Shown here: in pieces, positions 33,615-42,839 of the stretch
Layout: every line of letters starts with the position of its first letter
Position numbering within the stretch: the stretch's first letter is position 1
Source: Enteractinococcus helveticum
GTDB lineage: Bacteria > Actinomycetota > Actinomycetes > Actinomycetales > Micrococcaceae
NCBI RefSeq assembly: GCF_001657475.1
Contig: NZ_LXEY01000016.1
Coordinates: forward strand, 112,871-176,870
Length of the DNA stretch: 64,000 bases
Direction of reading: 5' to 3'
Notes under the pieces: model-generated
What the model was told of the DNA's origin: nothing
Seen by the model: the letters and a program-made list of their open reading frames with translations, nothing else
Databases searched by the model: none
Made by a program: the position numbers and the translations under genes

Positions 33615-34583
33615 ATGAAAATTCGTCGCTCACCAAAAATCTTTGCAGGAGCCCTCGCGCTCACATTGGTGCTTGCAGGATGTTCCGATGACACGTCCTC
33701 AACTGCTGATACAGAAGACATGACAACGCTCTCAATCGGTGTCATGCCAGTGGCTGTATCCGCGGCCTTCGAGTACGGCTTTGAACAAGGAATCTTCGAA
33801 AAGCACGGCTTTGACATCAATATCCAAAGTGGTCAGGGTGGCGCAGCCGCACTACCGGCCGTATCGAGTGGGTCGTTGGATCTGGCTATCGGTAACCCGC
33901 TGTCAATCATGATTGCCGCGGATCAGGGCCTCGATATGCGAATCGTCTCGGGCTATGCCGCACCGCCGATTGAAAATGACATGACCAATGGCATCGTCGT
34001 GCAAGCGGACTCCGGTATTGAAACATGGAAAGACCTGGAAGGTAAGACCGTTGCTGTCAATGCCGTCCAAACGCAAGGCGACCTCGTCGTCAAGGGTGCT
34101 GTTGCACAGGATGGCGGCGATCCTGATGAAGTGAAATTCACCGAGCTGGGATTCCCGGACATGGAAGCCCAATTGGAAATTGGCAACGTTGATGCGATCT
34201 GGCAGCCGGAACCGTTTTTGACCTCGAACCTCAACAATCCGGATCGTGCAAACATTGGCTCCGCAAACGCAGCAGTCATCGAACAGTTGCCACCGTTGGT
34301 GACATTCACGTCCGCCGACTTTGCTGAAACCAATAGCGAATTACTCGAGACCTTTGAGACGGCACTGGCAGAGACCTTAGAAGCAGCCGCGAACGATCCA
34401 GATGGGTTCCGACAGCAAGTCTCCGAGTACCTCGACATCCCCATAGAGGTCGTGGAAGCCATGACCATTGACGATTTGGGAACTGAGATCGCGCCGAATG
34501 CTCTGCCGGACCTCGCTGATTTAGCGCTTGAATACGGATACATCGATAACGCGGTCGAACTCGACACGATTGTCCTGGAATAA
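33615..34583 (+). CDS. NMT1/SsuA-type substrate-binding lipoprotein
   Basis: This 322-residue binding protein has a signal peptide ending in the lipobox LVLAGC. Key stretches are GIFEKHGFDINIQSGQGGAA, SIMIAADQGLDMRIVSGY, DSGIETWKDLEGKTVAVNA and DAIWQPEPFLTSN. Such proteins deliver small acids or amines to ABC importers. ATG 33615 follows GAGAGG; the longer frame adds a leader without a site. It sits in the ligase operon, so it likely captures that pathway's substrate. No permease or ATPase gene is adjacent. Confidence 0.83.
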   Translation: MKIRRSPKIFAGALALTLVLAGCSDDTSSTADTEDMTTLSIGVMPVAVSAAFEYGFEQGIFEKHGFDINIQSGQGGAAALPAVSSGSLDLAIGNPLSIMIAADQGLDMRIVSGYAAPPIENDMTNGIVVQADSGIETWKDLEGKTVAVNAVQTQGDLVVKGAVAQDGGDPDEVKFTELGFPDMEAQLEIGNVDAIWQPEPFLTSNLNNPDRANIGSANAAVIEQLPPLVTFTSADFAETNSELLETFETALAETLEAAANDPDGFRQQVSEYLDIPIEVVEAMTIDDLGTEIAPNALPDLADLALEYGYIDNAVELDTIVLE

Positions 34584-34629
34584 AACGACGGCAAGACACT
34601 TCGAAACCAAGATCTGGACAGTACACGCA

Positions 34630-34661
34630 GTTGAGCCCCGACCGCATGGCCGGGGCTCAAC
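34630..34661. terminator. Bidirectional terminator between binding proteins
   Basis: GTTGAGCCCCG and its exact complement form an 11-pair stem with a 10-base loop, between two convergent binding-protein genes. Confidence 0.8.
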
Positions 34662-34679
34662 GATATCTAGATATATGAG

Positions 34680-35663
34680 CTAGTTCAAGAACAGGTCTTC
34701 TTCAGACGGCGCTTCGTCAATGAAGTCGTATTTGTTGGCAAGGTCAACCATGAACATTAGCTGTTCGCGGTTCAACTCACCGTCTAGACGCTCCATAACG
34801 AGTTCTTGTGCTGCTTCTTCTGGGATTTCCAGGAACTCAACCAAAAGTTCGCGGGAGCCTTCCTGATCTTCCTGCGCGGCAGCCAGGGCTGCGGTCATGG
34901 CTTCAGCGAAATCGGCGACCATTTCCGGATCTTCTTCAGCGAGCTGACCGGAAGTAAAGGTGACCATTGTGGCCATACCTGGGTCAGTTTCCTGGAAGGA
35001 GTAGCCCACCAGTTTATTGGCGTCGTCTTCCAAGAGTTGCGACAGGAATGGTTCTGGAATCCACACAGCGTCAGTGTTACCACGCTCTAGCTGGGCTGGC
35101 ATGTCGGGGAATCCGATTTCCGAGAAATTCAGCGCCTGTGGATCAGCACCGTCTTCTTCAGCAAGGTGCATGACAGTCAAGTCACCAAGAGTCTTCAGCG
35201 CGTTCACCGCGGTGGTTTTGCCTTCAAGATCGGCCCAGGTTTCAATGCCAGAGTCGGTACGAGTGACCACACCAGCCACGTCGTTGCCTTCTTCCAGGGA
35301 GTTTGAGTAGCCGGCAACGATCTTCATGTCCAAGCCTTGATCAACAGCAGTAGTGACCGACAATGGGTTCCCAACACCAAAGTCGAGCTGGCCAGCTGAG
35401 ACCGCAGGCAGCATGGCTGCACCCGCGCTGGAGATTTCGTATTCGACGTCGAAGCCATGTTCTTCGAAGATGCCGTGTTCTATCCCGTAGGCCACGCCAA
35501 CGCTCGGCGCGATGCTGAGCACACCGATTTTGACCTCGCGCATTTCTTCGGTCTCGCCGCCAGCTTCACCACCGCCGTCGCCACCATTACCGCCACCGCA
35601 TGCGGTGAGCATCAGCGCTGCGGCTGCAGCGGTTGCAAAACCAGATAGGAATTTCTTCTTCAT
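34680..35663 (-). CDS. NMT1/SsuA-type substrate-binding lipoprotein (second)
   Basis: This 327-residue lipoprotein has the signal peptide AAAAALMLTAC, a glycine-rich linker, then GIFEEHGFDVEYEISSAGAA, DSGIETWADLEGKTTAVNAL and DAVWIPEPFLSQ. It is paralogous to the protein at 33615 but diverged, so probably has a different ligand. GGGAG precedes the ATG at 35663. It is a single-gene unit converging on the ligase operon and has no ABC membrane or ATPase genes nearby. Confidence 0.83.
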   Translation of the reverse strand: MKKKFLSGFATAAAAALMLTACGGGNGGDGGGEAGGETEEMREVKIGVLSIAPSVGVAYGIEHGIFEEHGFDVEYEISSAGAAMLPAVSAGQLDFGVGNPLSVTTAVDQGLDMKIVAGYSNSLEEGNDVAGVVTRTDSGIETWADLEGKTTAVNALKTLGDLTVMHLAEEDGADPQALNFSEIGFPDMPAQLERGNTDAVWIPEPFLSQLLEDDANKLVGYSFQETDPGMATMVTFTSGQLAEEDPEMVADFAEAMTAALAAAQEDQEGSRELLVEFLEIPEEAAQELVMERLDGELNREQLMFMVDLANKYDFIDEAPSEEDLFLN

Positions 35664-35952
35664 AATATCTCCCAGTGTGAGGGTGGCGGTTCGCTACGGA
35701 CCGCCGGAGGGCATGAGATTGAGTAATTGAAGTAAATGATCTAAATATTCATTGATTGACAGCAACAATAGACGGCATTCGCCACGAATGGAAGGGTTCT
35801 GACCCGTTTTTTTGTTATGTGAGTTACAGTGCGTTTATCATACGGGACTTTGACGATGCCTTCCGTCCCAAAATTAATCAGCACTCGCTATGACAGACAG
35901 CGCACTGTCTCAGGACACCTTATGAAGATGAAGAGAGGACACTCTAAACGCC
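35664..35952. promoter_or_regulatory. Intergenic region with a CATTCG palindrome
   Basis: This gap holds the presumed promoter of the minus-strand binding protein. The only clear element is CATTCG-CCA-CGAATG at 35776-35790, a perfect 6+6 palindrome suited to a dimeric regulator. No gene is seen. Confidence 0.35.
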
Positions 35953-35995
35953 ACAGCAGGATCATTTTCCTCCAATGAGTCAACGATCCTGCTGT
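35953..35995 (-). terminator. Terminator of the TRAP operon
   Basis: ACAGCAGGATC and its exact complement flank a 21-base loop, about 45 bases after the end of the minus-strand TRAP large permease gene. Confidence 0.65.
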
Positions 35996-36040
35996 ACTAG
36001 CTCTTACAATATGTAGTTATCCAAACAGCTGGATGACCAG

Positions 36041-37549
36041 CTAGGCTCCTCGCTCTGCCATCATGTCCGGCAACCAGGTTGCCATCTCTGGGAACCAAAT
36101 CATCAGGAATAGGAAGAGTACGGCGATCGGCAGGAACCATGACAATGAGACAAATATGTCTTTCAGACTAATGTGCTGGCCGAGATTCACATCAGGCTTC
36201 TGCGCAATGTTGTGGACAATGTAACTGAGCACACCAACCGGTGGTGTAATCATGCCAAGCTCACCAAGCAAGACCACGAATACGCCGAACCACAACACAT
36301 TAATATCCATCGCGGCGAATGTTGGTAATAGAATTGGAATGGTCAGGAACATCATCGACAGGGTGTCAAAGAACATTCCCATGATGAGGTACAGGACGAT
36401 AAGCGACACCAGGAAGACGAAGCGGGACATTCCCAAGCCGGTAATGAAGTCTGTGGTTGCTTGTGCCAGGCCGGTCACGGCGAGAACGCGGGTCAGCATC
36501 TCCGCACCGACGAGTAGGAAGAAGATTGCGGCGGTTGCAGCCACCGAAGACAAAGCGGCTTGGGCAATCGTCTTAAATGGTAGCTCTTTGCGCCGGTACC
36601 ACAGGCATAGCAGCAGGGAAACCAACGCGGCCCCGGCACCGGCTTCAGTGGGCGTGAAAATCCCGGAAAACATGCCCGCAAACAGGACAATCATAATGAG
36701 CGGGAACGCCCAAATATCTTTCAGGGACTGCAGCCGGTCACCCCAGGTGACGGTCACAGTTGACTGTGTCTTGTTTTTGTACCTGCCAAAGAGCTGGGGC
36801 GCAGCCAAACCGAGAATCAGCAGGAACAGTGCGAAAGTCGCTGCAACTAAAATACCGGGAAGCGCGCCAGCAATCAGCTGGGGTCCCACGGGAGTATTCG
36901 CGATGCCTGCGTAAACAACTAAGAGAATACTTGGCGGAATGAGGTTGCCGGGCAGTCCGGAAATAATGACGGTCCCAACGGCAACGCGACGATCGTAGCC
37001 TGCCCGCAGCATCTCTGGAATACCTGCTTGCCCTAAGGCATACGTCATTCCGATCGTGGAGCCCGAAACAGAAGACAGCCCAGCGCCGGCTGCCGTAGTG
37101 CCGATACCGAGACCCCCCGGGAGCCAGTTGAACCAGTGACCAGCAGCCTTATACATTTTGCCGGTCATGCCCGAGACCGTCAGCAGCATGCCCATGAAGA
37201 TGAACATCGGAAGAACACTCAACGACCAACTCGAGACCGCGTTATACGGTGCAACCGAGAGCACGTTCACCGTGGCCGGAACCCCGCTGATGGCATAAAT
37301 CCCCACGAGGCTTGGGAGAGCGAGCGCAAATGACACCGGGATACCGGTGAAGAGCAGGATGATCATGAGCGCTATCACGAGCGCACCAGCCATCAGAGCG
37401 CTAGTGCTCAAGAAAATTCCTACGATGCACGCAAGAATCAAACCGCCCATGATGAGACGAGGCTTCCACGAGCCTTTCTCGCGTTTCGTATCAGGGACCA
37501 ATCCCACAGGGCTATCAGTTTCACTGGCCCTTATTTTTAAAGTAGACAT
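36041..37549 (-). CDS. dctM: TRAP transporter large permease (DctM)
   Basis: This 502-residue membrane protein of the DctM family has about 12 transmembrane helices. Conserved stretches are TGIPVSFALALPSLVG, AGAGLSSVSGSTIGMTYALG and SGLPGNLIPPSILLVVYAG, with the ending TPPVGVLSYIVHNIAQ. It forms the sodium- or proton-driven channel of a TRAP importer for carboxylates. GAGGG lies upstream of ATG 37549. It follows DctQ by 36 bases. Confidence 0.9.
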   Translation of the reverse strand: MSTLKIRASETDSPVGLVPDTKREKGSWKPRLIMGGLILACIVGIFLSTSALMAGALVIALMIILLFTGIPVSFALALPSLVGIYAISGVPATVNVLSVAPYNAVSSWSLSVLPMFIFMGMLLTVSGMTGKMYKAAGHWFNWLPGGLGIGTTAAGAGLSSVSGSTIGMTYALGQAGIPEMLRAGYDRRVAVGTVIISGLPGNLIPPSILLVVYAGIANTPVGPQLIAGALPGILVAATFALFLLILGLAAPQLFGRYKNKTQSTVTVTWGDRLQSLKDIWAFPLIMIVLFAGMFSGIFTPTEAGAGAALVSLLLCLWYRRKELPFKTIAQAALSSVAATAAIFFLLVGAEMLTRVLAVTGLAQATTDFITGLGMSRFVFLVSLIVLYLIMGMFFDTLSMMFLTIPILLPTFAAMDINVLWFGVFVVLLGELGMITPPVGVLSYIVHNIAQKPDVNLGQHISLKDIFVSLSWFLPIAVLFLFLMIWFPEMATWLPDMMAERGA

Positions 37550-37585
37550 AATTTCGTTCCCTCAAGAATATCAAGTGCCGACGAA

Positions 37586-38113
37586 CTAACTACCCTGTAT
37601 GGCTTCGTCATCTGCTACGGCTTCCTGTTGCACGCTCTCGTGTTCACCGCGACTAATCGAAAACACTTCGACGATAAAGGTGACAGCCAAGGCAAGAAAA
37701 ACGATGGGCACGAGGAACATTACAGGCCAAATCTGCAGTGAGGATACACCCGCCGTCAGACCGACTTGGAAACTACTAATTGCCTCAAGCAGCCCGTACC
37801 AGGCCAACGCCAGGCTGAGCAACATGCCGAGAATTCTCCCGACAATAAGAAATTCTTTTTTGTTCTGTCTGCGAAGCCTGTCAGTCACCAGCGAAACGCT
37901 GATGTGCTCCCTTCTGAAGTGCGCAATAAGGAAACCACCGAGCGTAATCACTGGCAGGTACCAGTAGGCGACGACCTCGTTGGTGCCGTCCAACGGAGTC
38001 TTCAAGAAATAGCGGCCCAGTGCGTTGGCCACAACGTGCAGCATCAAACCAATGAGCATCAGCACTACGACGGTCGTCAAGAAGGTATCAAGACCTTTTA
38101 TGAGTTTCTTCAT
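37586..38113 (-). CDS. dctQ: TRAP transporter small permease (DctQ)
   Basis: This 175-residue protein has four predicted helices, and the segment LGRYFLKTPLDGTNEVVAYW matches the DctQ signature (R/W..PL.G..E). It bridges DctP binding and DctM transport. GGGAAG precedes the start. A strong hairpin separates it from the binding-protein gene upstream, which probably lowers its expression relative to DctP. Confidence 0.88.
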   Translation of the reverse strand: MKKLIKGLDTFLTTVVVLMLIGLMLHVVANALGRYFLKTPLDGTNEVVAYWYLPVITLGGFLIAHFRREHISVSLVTDRLRRQNKKEFLIVGRILGMLLSLALAWYGLLEAISSFQVGLTAGVSSLQIWPVMFLVPIVFLALAVTFIVEVFSISRGEHESVQQEAVADDEAIQGS

Positions 38114-38137
38114 ATTTACTTCCCATAGTTGAGGGCG

Positions 38138-38176
38138 GGGTGGCCGGCGAACCTCAAAAATCTTCGCCGGCCATCC
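38138..38176 (-). terminator. Hairpin between dctP and dctQ
   Basis: The stem GGCCGGCGAA/TTCGCCGGCC with flanking pairs and the loop CCTCAAAAATC lies between the TRAP binding-protein and permease genes. It is probably a partial terminator or RNA stabiliser that lets DctP exceed the permeases. Confidence 0.65.
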
Positions 38177-38197
38177 TCTCCGACCGACTAGCGACTA

Positions 38198-39487
38198 CTA
38201 GTTTGGGCGGTGTTCCGCCATTACATCGTCATAAACTTTTTCGGCAAAGTCACGGACAGCGTCAGTTTCTGGGTTGTACCATTCACTGAACGACTGCAGG
38301 TCGCCCTCATCCCCTAGTCCCATTTCTGCTGCGGTGGCTCGCCACTTTTCGATCGATTCGGTCAGTTCGTCATAGAAGCCTTCTGGCACGACGCCGGCTT
38401 CCACTTTTTCGTCGAGCAGTTCAGCGGACACATCAGTCAACTGTGCGACTTCTTCGTCATTAAGCGTGCGGGCTGAGCCGTTGTGCTCGTCAATGGCGTT
38501 GGAAATGTTAATGTTGCCCTGAATACTGGTGATCAACTGCTGTTCAAACAGGGTGAGCATTTCGTCAAAGATCAGCTGCTTGGCGGCAAGTGGCAGTTTC
38601 TCGAAGTTGCTGCCGGCAACCACGGATTGTGCACCTCGTCCAAACGAGACTTCGTCGGAATAGACGTAGTGCGGTGCAACCTCAAGGAAGCCATTTCCGG
38701 TTGCTGCTGCACCGTGCGCCATAGCGCAATCGATCGTACCGCGCTGCAGGGCTTCATAGATTTCTGGGTATTCCAGGGAGACCGGGCTGGCACCTAGCGC
38801 ACTGATTTGCTCATTCTGAGTCGATGATGAAACTCGGTTTTGGAGGCCACTCCATCCTGAGTCTTCCGATACTTCACTACTACACATAGCAAACTGGTTG
38901 CCGTCACCATAGAACGGAATCAGCGGCACGACACCGTGCGAATCAAGTTCGGCCAAGAATTCTTCAGAGTTCCACGCAACCTCCAAAAGAGCCGCGTTGC
39001 TTGCTAACTCACCGGCAAGAGGAGAGGAACCACCCAGGGTACTTCCGACAATAAACGCGTCGTTTACTGGGAATTCGGCGGGGCTATAGATTGGCAGAAT
39101 GGTCGCGATATCAACGCGACCATCACCCAATGCATCGACAACCTCGGAGTAGCCTGCAACAGCCTGACCCCAGACGATTTCGATCTTCAGCTTGCCGCCC
39201 GAGACTTCTTCAACGCGCTTTTTGAATTCGAGTGCTCGAGGCGAAGAAATTGCCTCCCCGGAAGGTGCTTCTGGCTGGTACACGAGCGTGGTTTCAGGCA
39301 TATCCGCCAGCGCTTCTTGATATTCAGCTGCCGTCGCTCCGAGAGGAAGTCCTTCTGATTCGTTGCTGTCTTCAGACCCTCCAACCGATCCTGCACATCC
39401 GGACAGGACCAGTCCAAAAATCGAAGCAGTCGCTAGCGCAGCGAACTTTCCTCGTGTCGTCTGCCAATTGCTACCTTGAAAACCCAT
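38198..39487 (-). CDS. dctP: TRAP transporter substrate-binding protein (DctP)
   Basis: This 429-residue lipoprotein has the lipobox LVLSGC and a DctP core with SSPRALEFKKRVEEVSGGKL (the family's F...V...TGGRV region), and an ENG-like binding-loop area near LQNRVSSSTQNEQISALGA. GAGG six bases before ATG 39487 decides the start; upstream in-frame starts at 39505 and 39559 lack one. It is somewhat longer than typical DctP proteins (330-380). The ligand is probably an organic acid, given the catabolic neighbourhood. Confidence 0.85.
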   Translation of the reverse strand: MGFQGSNWQTTRGKFAALATASIFGLVLSGCAGSVGGSEDSNESEGLPLGATAAEYQEALADMPETTLVYQPEAPSGEAISSPRALEFKKRVEEVSGGKLKIEIVWGQAVAGYSEVVDALGDGRVDIATILPIYSPAEFPVNDAFIVGSTLGGSSPLAGELASNAALLEVAWNSEEFLAELDSHGVVPLIPFYGDGNQFAMCSSEVSEDSGWSGLQNRVSSSTQNEQISALGASPVSLEYPEIYEALQRGTIDCAMAHGAAATGNGFLEVAPHYVYSDEVSFGRGAQSVVAGSNFEKLPLAAKQLIFDEMLTLFEQQLITSIQGNINISNAIDEHNGSARTLNDEEVAQLTDVSAELLDEKVEAGVVPEGFYDELTESIEKWRATAAEMGLGDEGDLQSFSEWYNPETDAVRDFAEKVYDDVMAEHRPN

Positions 39488-39798
39488 ATTTTTCCTCTTC
39501 TTCATAAAATCTGCTGCGCCCAAGACAGGGGCCAACGCGTAAATACAGCTCTCCGTCACCGCTCGATGACGTCAATATCCGTGAGATAACGTGCCGGAAA
39601 ACAGTTTCACCTAGTGAACTATTTTGAAGTTTGGTCGGCATGATCTGACGGATGATGTGATTGGAATAACAGCGTGAGTGACAGATTACCGCCGTATTAG
39701 GCGCAAGTCAACAAAAACTTCACAACGAAACCTGAGCTGCCACCTGAGGACTCAAAAGTCCATCTATTGAACTTTTTTACTAGCTGCTTCAGCCGACT
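39488..39798. other. Intergenic region upstream of dctP
   Basis: These 311 bases are A+T-rich and hold the presumed dctP promoter. I see no gene, strong hairpin or clear palindrome in them. Confidence 0.4.
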
Positions 39799-40803
39799 TC
39801 AAACCTCAAAAACCGCGAGATCTTCGGCAATATGCACCAATCCGTCGAAAGTATTTGAGGCCTGCTGCCAGTTAGCAAGTGGCGTATCGGCTGGGACGAG
39901 GTGGTGTAGCACTAATGCTTTGGCACCTGCACTTTGTGCAACACGTCCAGCATCTTCGGCTGTCGTGTGTGCCCGGCGGTGATGCGACATGATCGCTTCG
40001 CGGCGCTTCGGATCCGGGTAATGTCGCATACGCACCTCCATCACCTGCAAGTCGATCGCTTCGTGGAACAAGAGATCACTTCCTTCAGCAATTCGGATCG
40101 TATTTTCGCAGTACCCGGTGTCACCGGAGATGACGATCGAGCCATACCGAGAGTCAAATCGAAATGCGAATGCCGGCGCCGTTGGGTGATGGTCTACCAG
40201 GATTGCGCTCACACGGACTCTGGGGTCCTCAAACACCACAAAGGGCTCCATTTCGGGTGCGACATTGTTATTTGCATCGAATGGAACCGTAGCGGGAAGC
40301 GCAATATCTGTCACAGCAAAACTCTCAAGTGGCGACGGGCTGCCATAGTCGAACATTCTGTCGTTGATATCGGTCGAGTACGCGCCCTCGAGGCGCTTCA
40401 GTGTCTCAGCGATCCCCGGCGTTGGTTCATCGGCGCGCACAGTATTGGGCTGGCTGTTTGCAAACTCGGTGAGCGGCGGCAATTTACCTCTGGCAGCTGG
40501 CCCAATGACCGGGACCTGTCGCGGTCCGACGTCGCTATAACCGAACAGGAGCATACTTGCGAGGTCGACTGTATGATCCGAGTGCATATGCGTGATAAAC
40601 ACCGCCTCAACGTCACTGTAGCCATATCCAGCTCTCGCCAGCTGACGCGATGCCCCCGAACCGAGATCGACCAGGTAGACGCGACCATCAACGATGATCG
40701 CGGTGCTTATGCCCGCATCGACATCATTCCGACCCCACCATTTTGGCCCACCAGCGGCACCGAGCGTGATGGCACGCATTCCTACATTTGAGTCTTCTGC
40801 CAT
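39799..40803 (-). CDS. Metallo-beta-lactamase-fold hydrolase
   Basis: This 334-residue protein has the metal motif THMHSDHTVD (H-x-H-x-D-H), a later aspartate in ISGDTGYC and a histidine in VLHHLVP. This pattern belongs to the RNase Z/arylsulfatase-like branch of MBL hydrolases that cleave esters, lactones or phosphodiesters. AAGGA lies six bases before ATG 40803. It is encoded between an IclR gene and the TRAP genes on the same strand, so it may hydrolyse the imported compound (inference). Confidence 0.8.
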   Translation of the reverse strand: MAEDSNVGMRAITLGAAGGPKWWGRNDVDAGISTAIIVDGRVYLVDLGSGASRQLARAGYGYSDVEAVFITHMHSDHTVDLASMLLFGYSDVGPRQVPVIGPAARGKLPPLTEFANSQPNTVRADEPTPGIAETLKRLEGAYSTDINDRMFDYGSPSPLESFAVTDIALPATVPFDANNNVAPEMEPFVVFEDPRVRVSAILVDHHPTAPAFAFRFDSRYGSIVISGDTGYCENTIRIAEGSDLLFHEAIDLQVMEVRMRHYPDPKRREAIMSHHRRAHTTAEDAGRVAQSAGAKALVLHHLVPADTPLANWQQASNTFDGLVHIAEDLAVFEV

Positions 40804-40889
40804 GATCAATCCTTCATGTCTCTCATTTTTGAAATCAATTGTTGAATCTTCTCGAAGATCACGAGCTATTCTTCGTGCAGCAAGACCGC

Positions 40890-41720
40890 CTACAAAGCAG
40901 TCCGGTCGTCGCGGTTTCCCTGCCCCTCGCCCAGGACCTGCTCGACTTGAGCTACCGCATTGCTCAACAGCTCATGGAGTCGCTGGAGTCGCTCCGGTTG
41001 AAAACGACTGTTAATCCCCGACAGGCTGACGACAAGATATGGCTTGCCGTGCCGCACCGGAACAGGCATTGCCATGCCTGAAATCCCGGGCACCACGACA
41101 TCGTGTCCAAAGATGTAGCCGTTGTCTTCATAGGCATTCACTGTCTGCCGCAGAATTTCCACGTGTTCAGAAGAGCTGCTCTCGCTCCACTCCAGAGCTG
41201 GATGATTAGTCTCCGCACGCGCCAGATGCTCCTCACGCTTATGTGGTGGGAGCTGAGCCAGGAAAACCAGCCCCGAGTAACTTGCCGTCAGCGCCATCAG
41301 CTCACCTTGCTCTACCGACCGTGCGCGAACCGGGTATGCGCCTTCAGTGCGCACCAGGTAGTACGTGGCGCCGAACGTTCGCATGGCGACATACGTGGTG
41401 TCACCAGTCTGGTCGGAAAGTTCCTGCGCGATATCCTGCAATGCAATCACGTCGAGTTTCGGACTCGGCGCGGCCATACTCACCCGAGCCAACGTTTGAC
41501 CTAGGATGTGGCGCTTATTGGGCAACTGCTCCACATAGCCGACTGCACGCAATTCCCCTAACATCCGATGCACGGTTGGCCGGGCAATACCTGTGACGTC
41601 AGCGAGCTCAACCAAGCGCACACCGTGAGGCCCGCCCTCAGCGATGGCCGCGAGGATCGCCGCAACTCGAGAGATCACTTGTTTTTTGTCGGGATCATGC
41701 CCGGCCGGTTGTTCAATCAT
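40890..41720 (-). CDS. IclR family regulator
   Basis: This 276-residue protein has the helix-turn-helix VELADVTGIARPTVHRMLGE and a C-terminal effector domain with VPGISGMAMPVPVRHGKPYL. It is divergent from the hydrolase/monooxygenase operon and upstream of the MBL hydrolase and TRAP genes, so it may control both sides. The reverse-strand -10 TATACT (41728-41733) is seven bases from the ATG, suggesting a leaderless transcript. Confidence 0.87.
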   Translation of the reverse strand: MIEQPAGHDPDKKQVISRVAAILAAIAEGGPHGVRLVELADVTGIARPTVHRMLGELRAVGYVEQLPNKRHILGQTLARVSMAAPSPKLDVIALQDIAQELSDQTGDTTYVAMRTFGATYYLVRTEGAYPVRARSVEQGELMALTASYSGLVFLAQLPPHKREEHLARAETNHPALEWSESSSSEHVEILRQTVNAYEDNGYIFGHDVVVPGISGMAMPVPVRHGKPYLVVSLSGINSRFQPERLQRLHELLSNAVAQVEQVLGEGQGNRDDRTAL

Positions 41721-41727
41721 GTATCAG

Positions 41728-41733
41728 AGTATA
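41728..41733 (-). promoter_or_regulatory. -10 box of leaderless IclR gene
   Basis: TATACT on the minus strand is followed by CTGATAC and then ATG, so transcription is expected to begin at the start codon. No ribosome site is visible. Confidence 0.5.
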
Positions 41734-41808
41734 AACCCACGACAAGTCCACTGTATAGACTTAAGTCACGAAATTTCTGCGATTTTATATGAAGTGGCCC
41801 TTTTCCTG

Positions 41809-41838
41809 TTGACACATTTCCATTTATAAAGGCATGAT
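41809..41838 (+). promoter_or_regulatory. Promoter of hydrolase/monooxygenase operon
   Basis: TTGACA (41809-41814), an 18-base spacer and CATGAT (41833-41838) form a recognisable promoter about 110 bases upstream of the hydrolase start. It lies in the gap shared with the IclR gene. Confidence 0.5.
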
Positions 41839-41946
41839 GTAGCCATACACGCCACAACCATCCGCGCCGGATCAAAATTTCTTCAATTCCATCTAGCGGA
41901 CTTCTATGGTTGTTTTCATTTGATCGAAGCAAACGAAAGGGCATAT

Positions 41947-42807
41947 ATGCTCACCGAAGAGCTCTTGGTTCCAAAACACGCTGAACTCGCTAGCCTTGAG
42001 ATGACTTACTACGACTCACAAGACGATAAAAACCGTGATGATGTGCTCGTGCTAGTCCATGGGACTGCCGGTTCTACCGCATCTCACTTTGGCTTTCTCT
42101 TTCCGGTCCTCGCGGCAAAACAACGCGTAATTTCGATCGACTGGTCGAATCCCTCAGAAGAGAGCGGCTCTTCCCCGTTACAGCTTGAGCATTTGGCAAA
42201 CCAAGTCATCGAACTGATCGAACGAACAGTTCCCGGACGAAAAGTCGCACTGCTGGGATACTCGCTTGGAGCGGTTGTGACCGCAGTCGTTGCGGCACAA
42301 CGCCCTGATCTCGTCGATCGGCTCATACTGGTTTCGGGATGGATCAAGACCGATCAGCAGCAATTGCTGCGCAATGATATTTGGCGGACCCTACGAGACC
42401 TCGACGACGATACGGTCCTGCGCCAATACTCCACGTTTTGTGCATTCGGCGGACCATTCCTCGCGGACAAAACCAGAGACGACCTGGCACCCGGGATGAA
42501 CGCCATGAAGTTTGATCACTTCGGTGATCGCCAAATGGATTTGAATCGTCGGATCGATATCACCGAATCAGCTCATACGATCGAGTGTCCGACTCTCGTG
42601 GTTGGTTGCACACATGATCAGATGGTCCCGGTGCGACATCAGCAAGCGCTCTTTGGTGCGATCCAAGATTCACGATATGTCGAGATCCCGACCGGTCATG
42701 CAGTGGTATTTGAACGCCCCAGCGAGCTGAGCCATCATATTCAGCAATTTATGGACCTTCCAGACCAGTACCCCGCCGGCACCATCATCCCCACTCCAGC
42801 CCCGTAA
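41947..42807 (+). CDS. Alpha/beta hydrolase
   Basis: This 286-residue alpha/beta hydrolase has its nucleophile elbow in ALLGYSLGAVV (serine near residue 106), the oxyanion region VLVHGTAGSTASHF, an acid residue in VGCTHDQMVPVRHQ and the histidine in PTGHAVVFERP. It could hydrolyse the lactone or ester made by the next gene's Baeyer-Villiger product. ATG 41947 has GAAAGG upstream; the TTG reading from 41920 is less likely. Confidence 0.82.
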   Translation: MLTEELLVPKHAELASLEMTYYDSQDDKNRDDVLVLVHGTAGSTASHFGFLFPVLAAKQRVISIDWSNPSEESGSSPLQLEHLANQVIELIERTVPGRKVALLGYSLGAVVTAVVAAQRPDLVDRLILVSGWIKTDQQQLLRNDIWRTLRDLDDDTVLRQYSTFCAFGGPFLADKTRDDLAPGMNAMKFDHFGDRQMDLNRRIDITESAHTIECPTLVVGCTHDQMVPVRHQQALFGAIQDSRYVEIPTGHAVVFERPSELSHHIQQFMDLPDQYPAGTIIPTPAP

Positions 42808-42839
42808 CGGGCCTGCCCCGCATTCTCAAGGACAATTAC

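Noticed and set aside
39934..40791. 285-residue plus-strand open frame opposite the MBL hydrolase
   Set aside because: The minus strand carries the H-x-H-x-D-H metal motif and fits the gene order; the plus frame has no family features.
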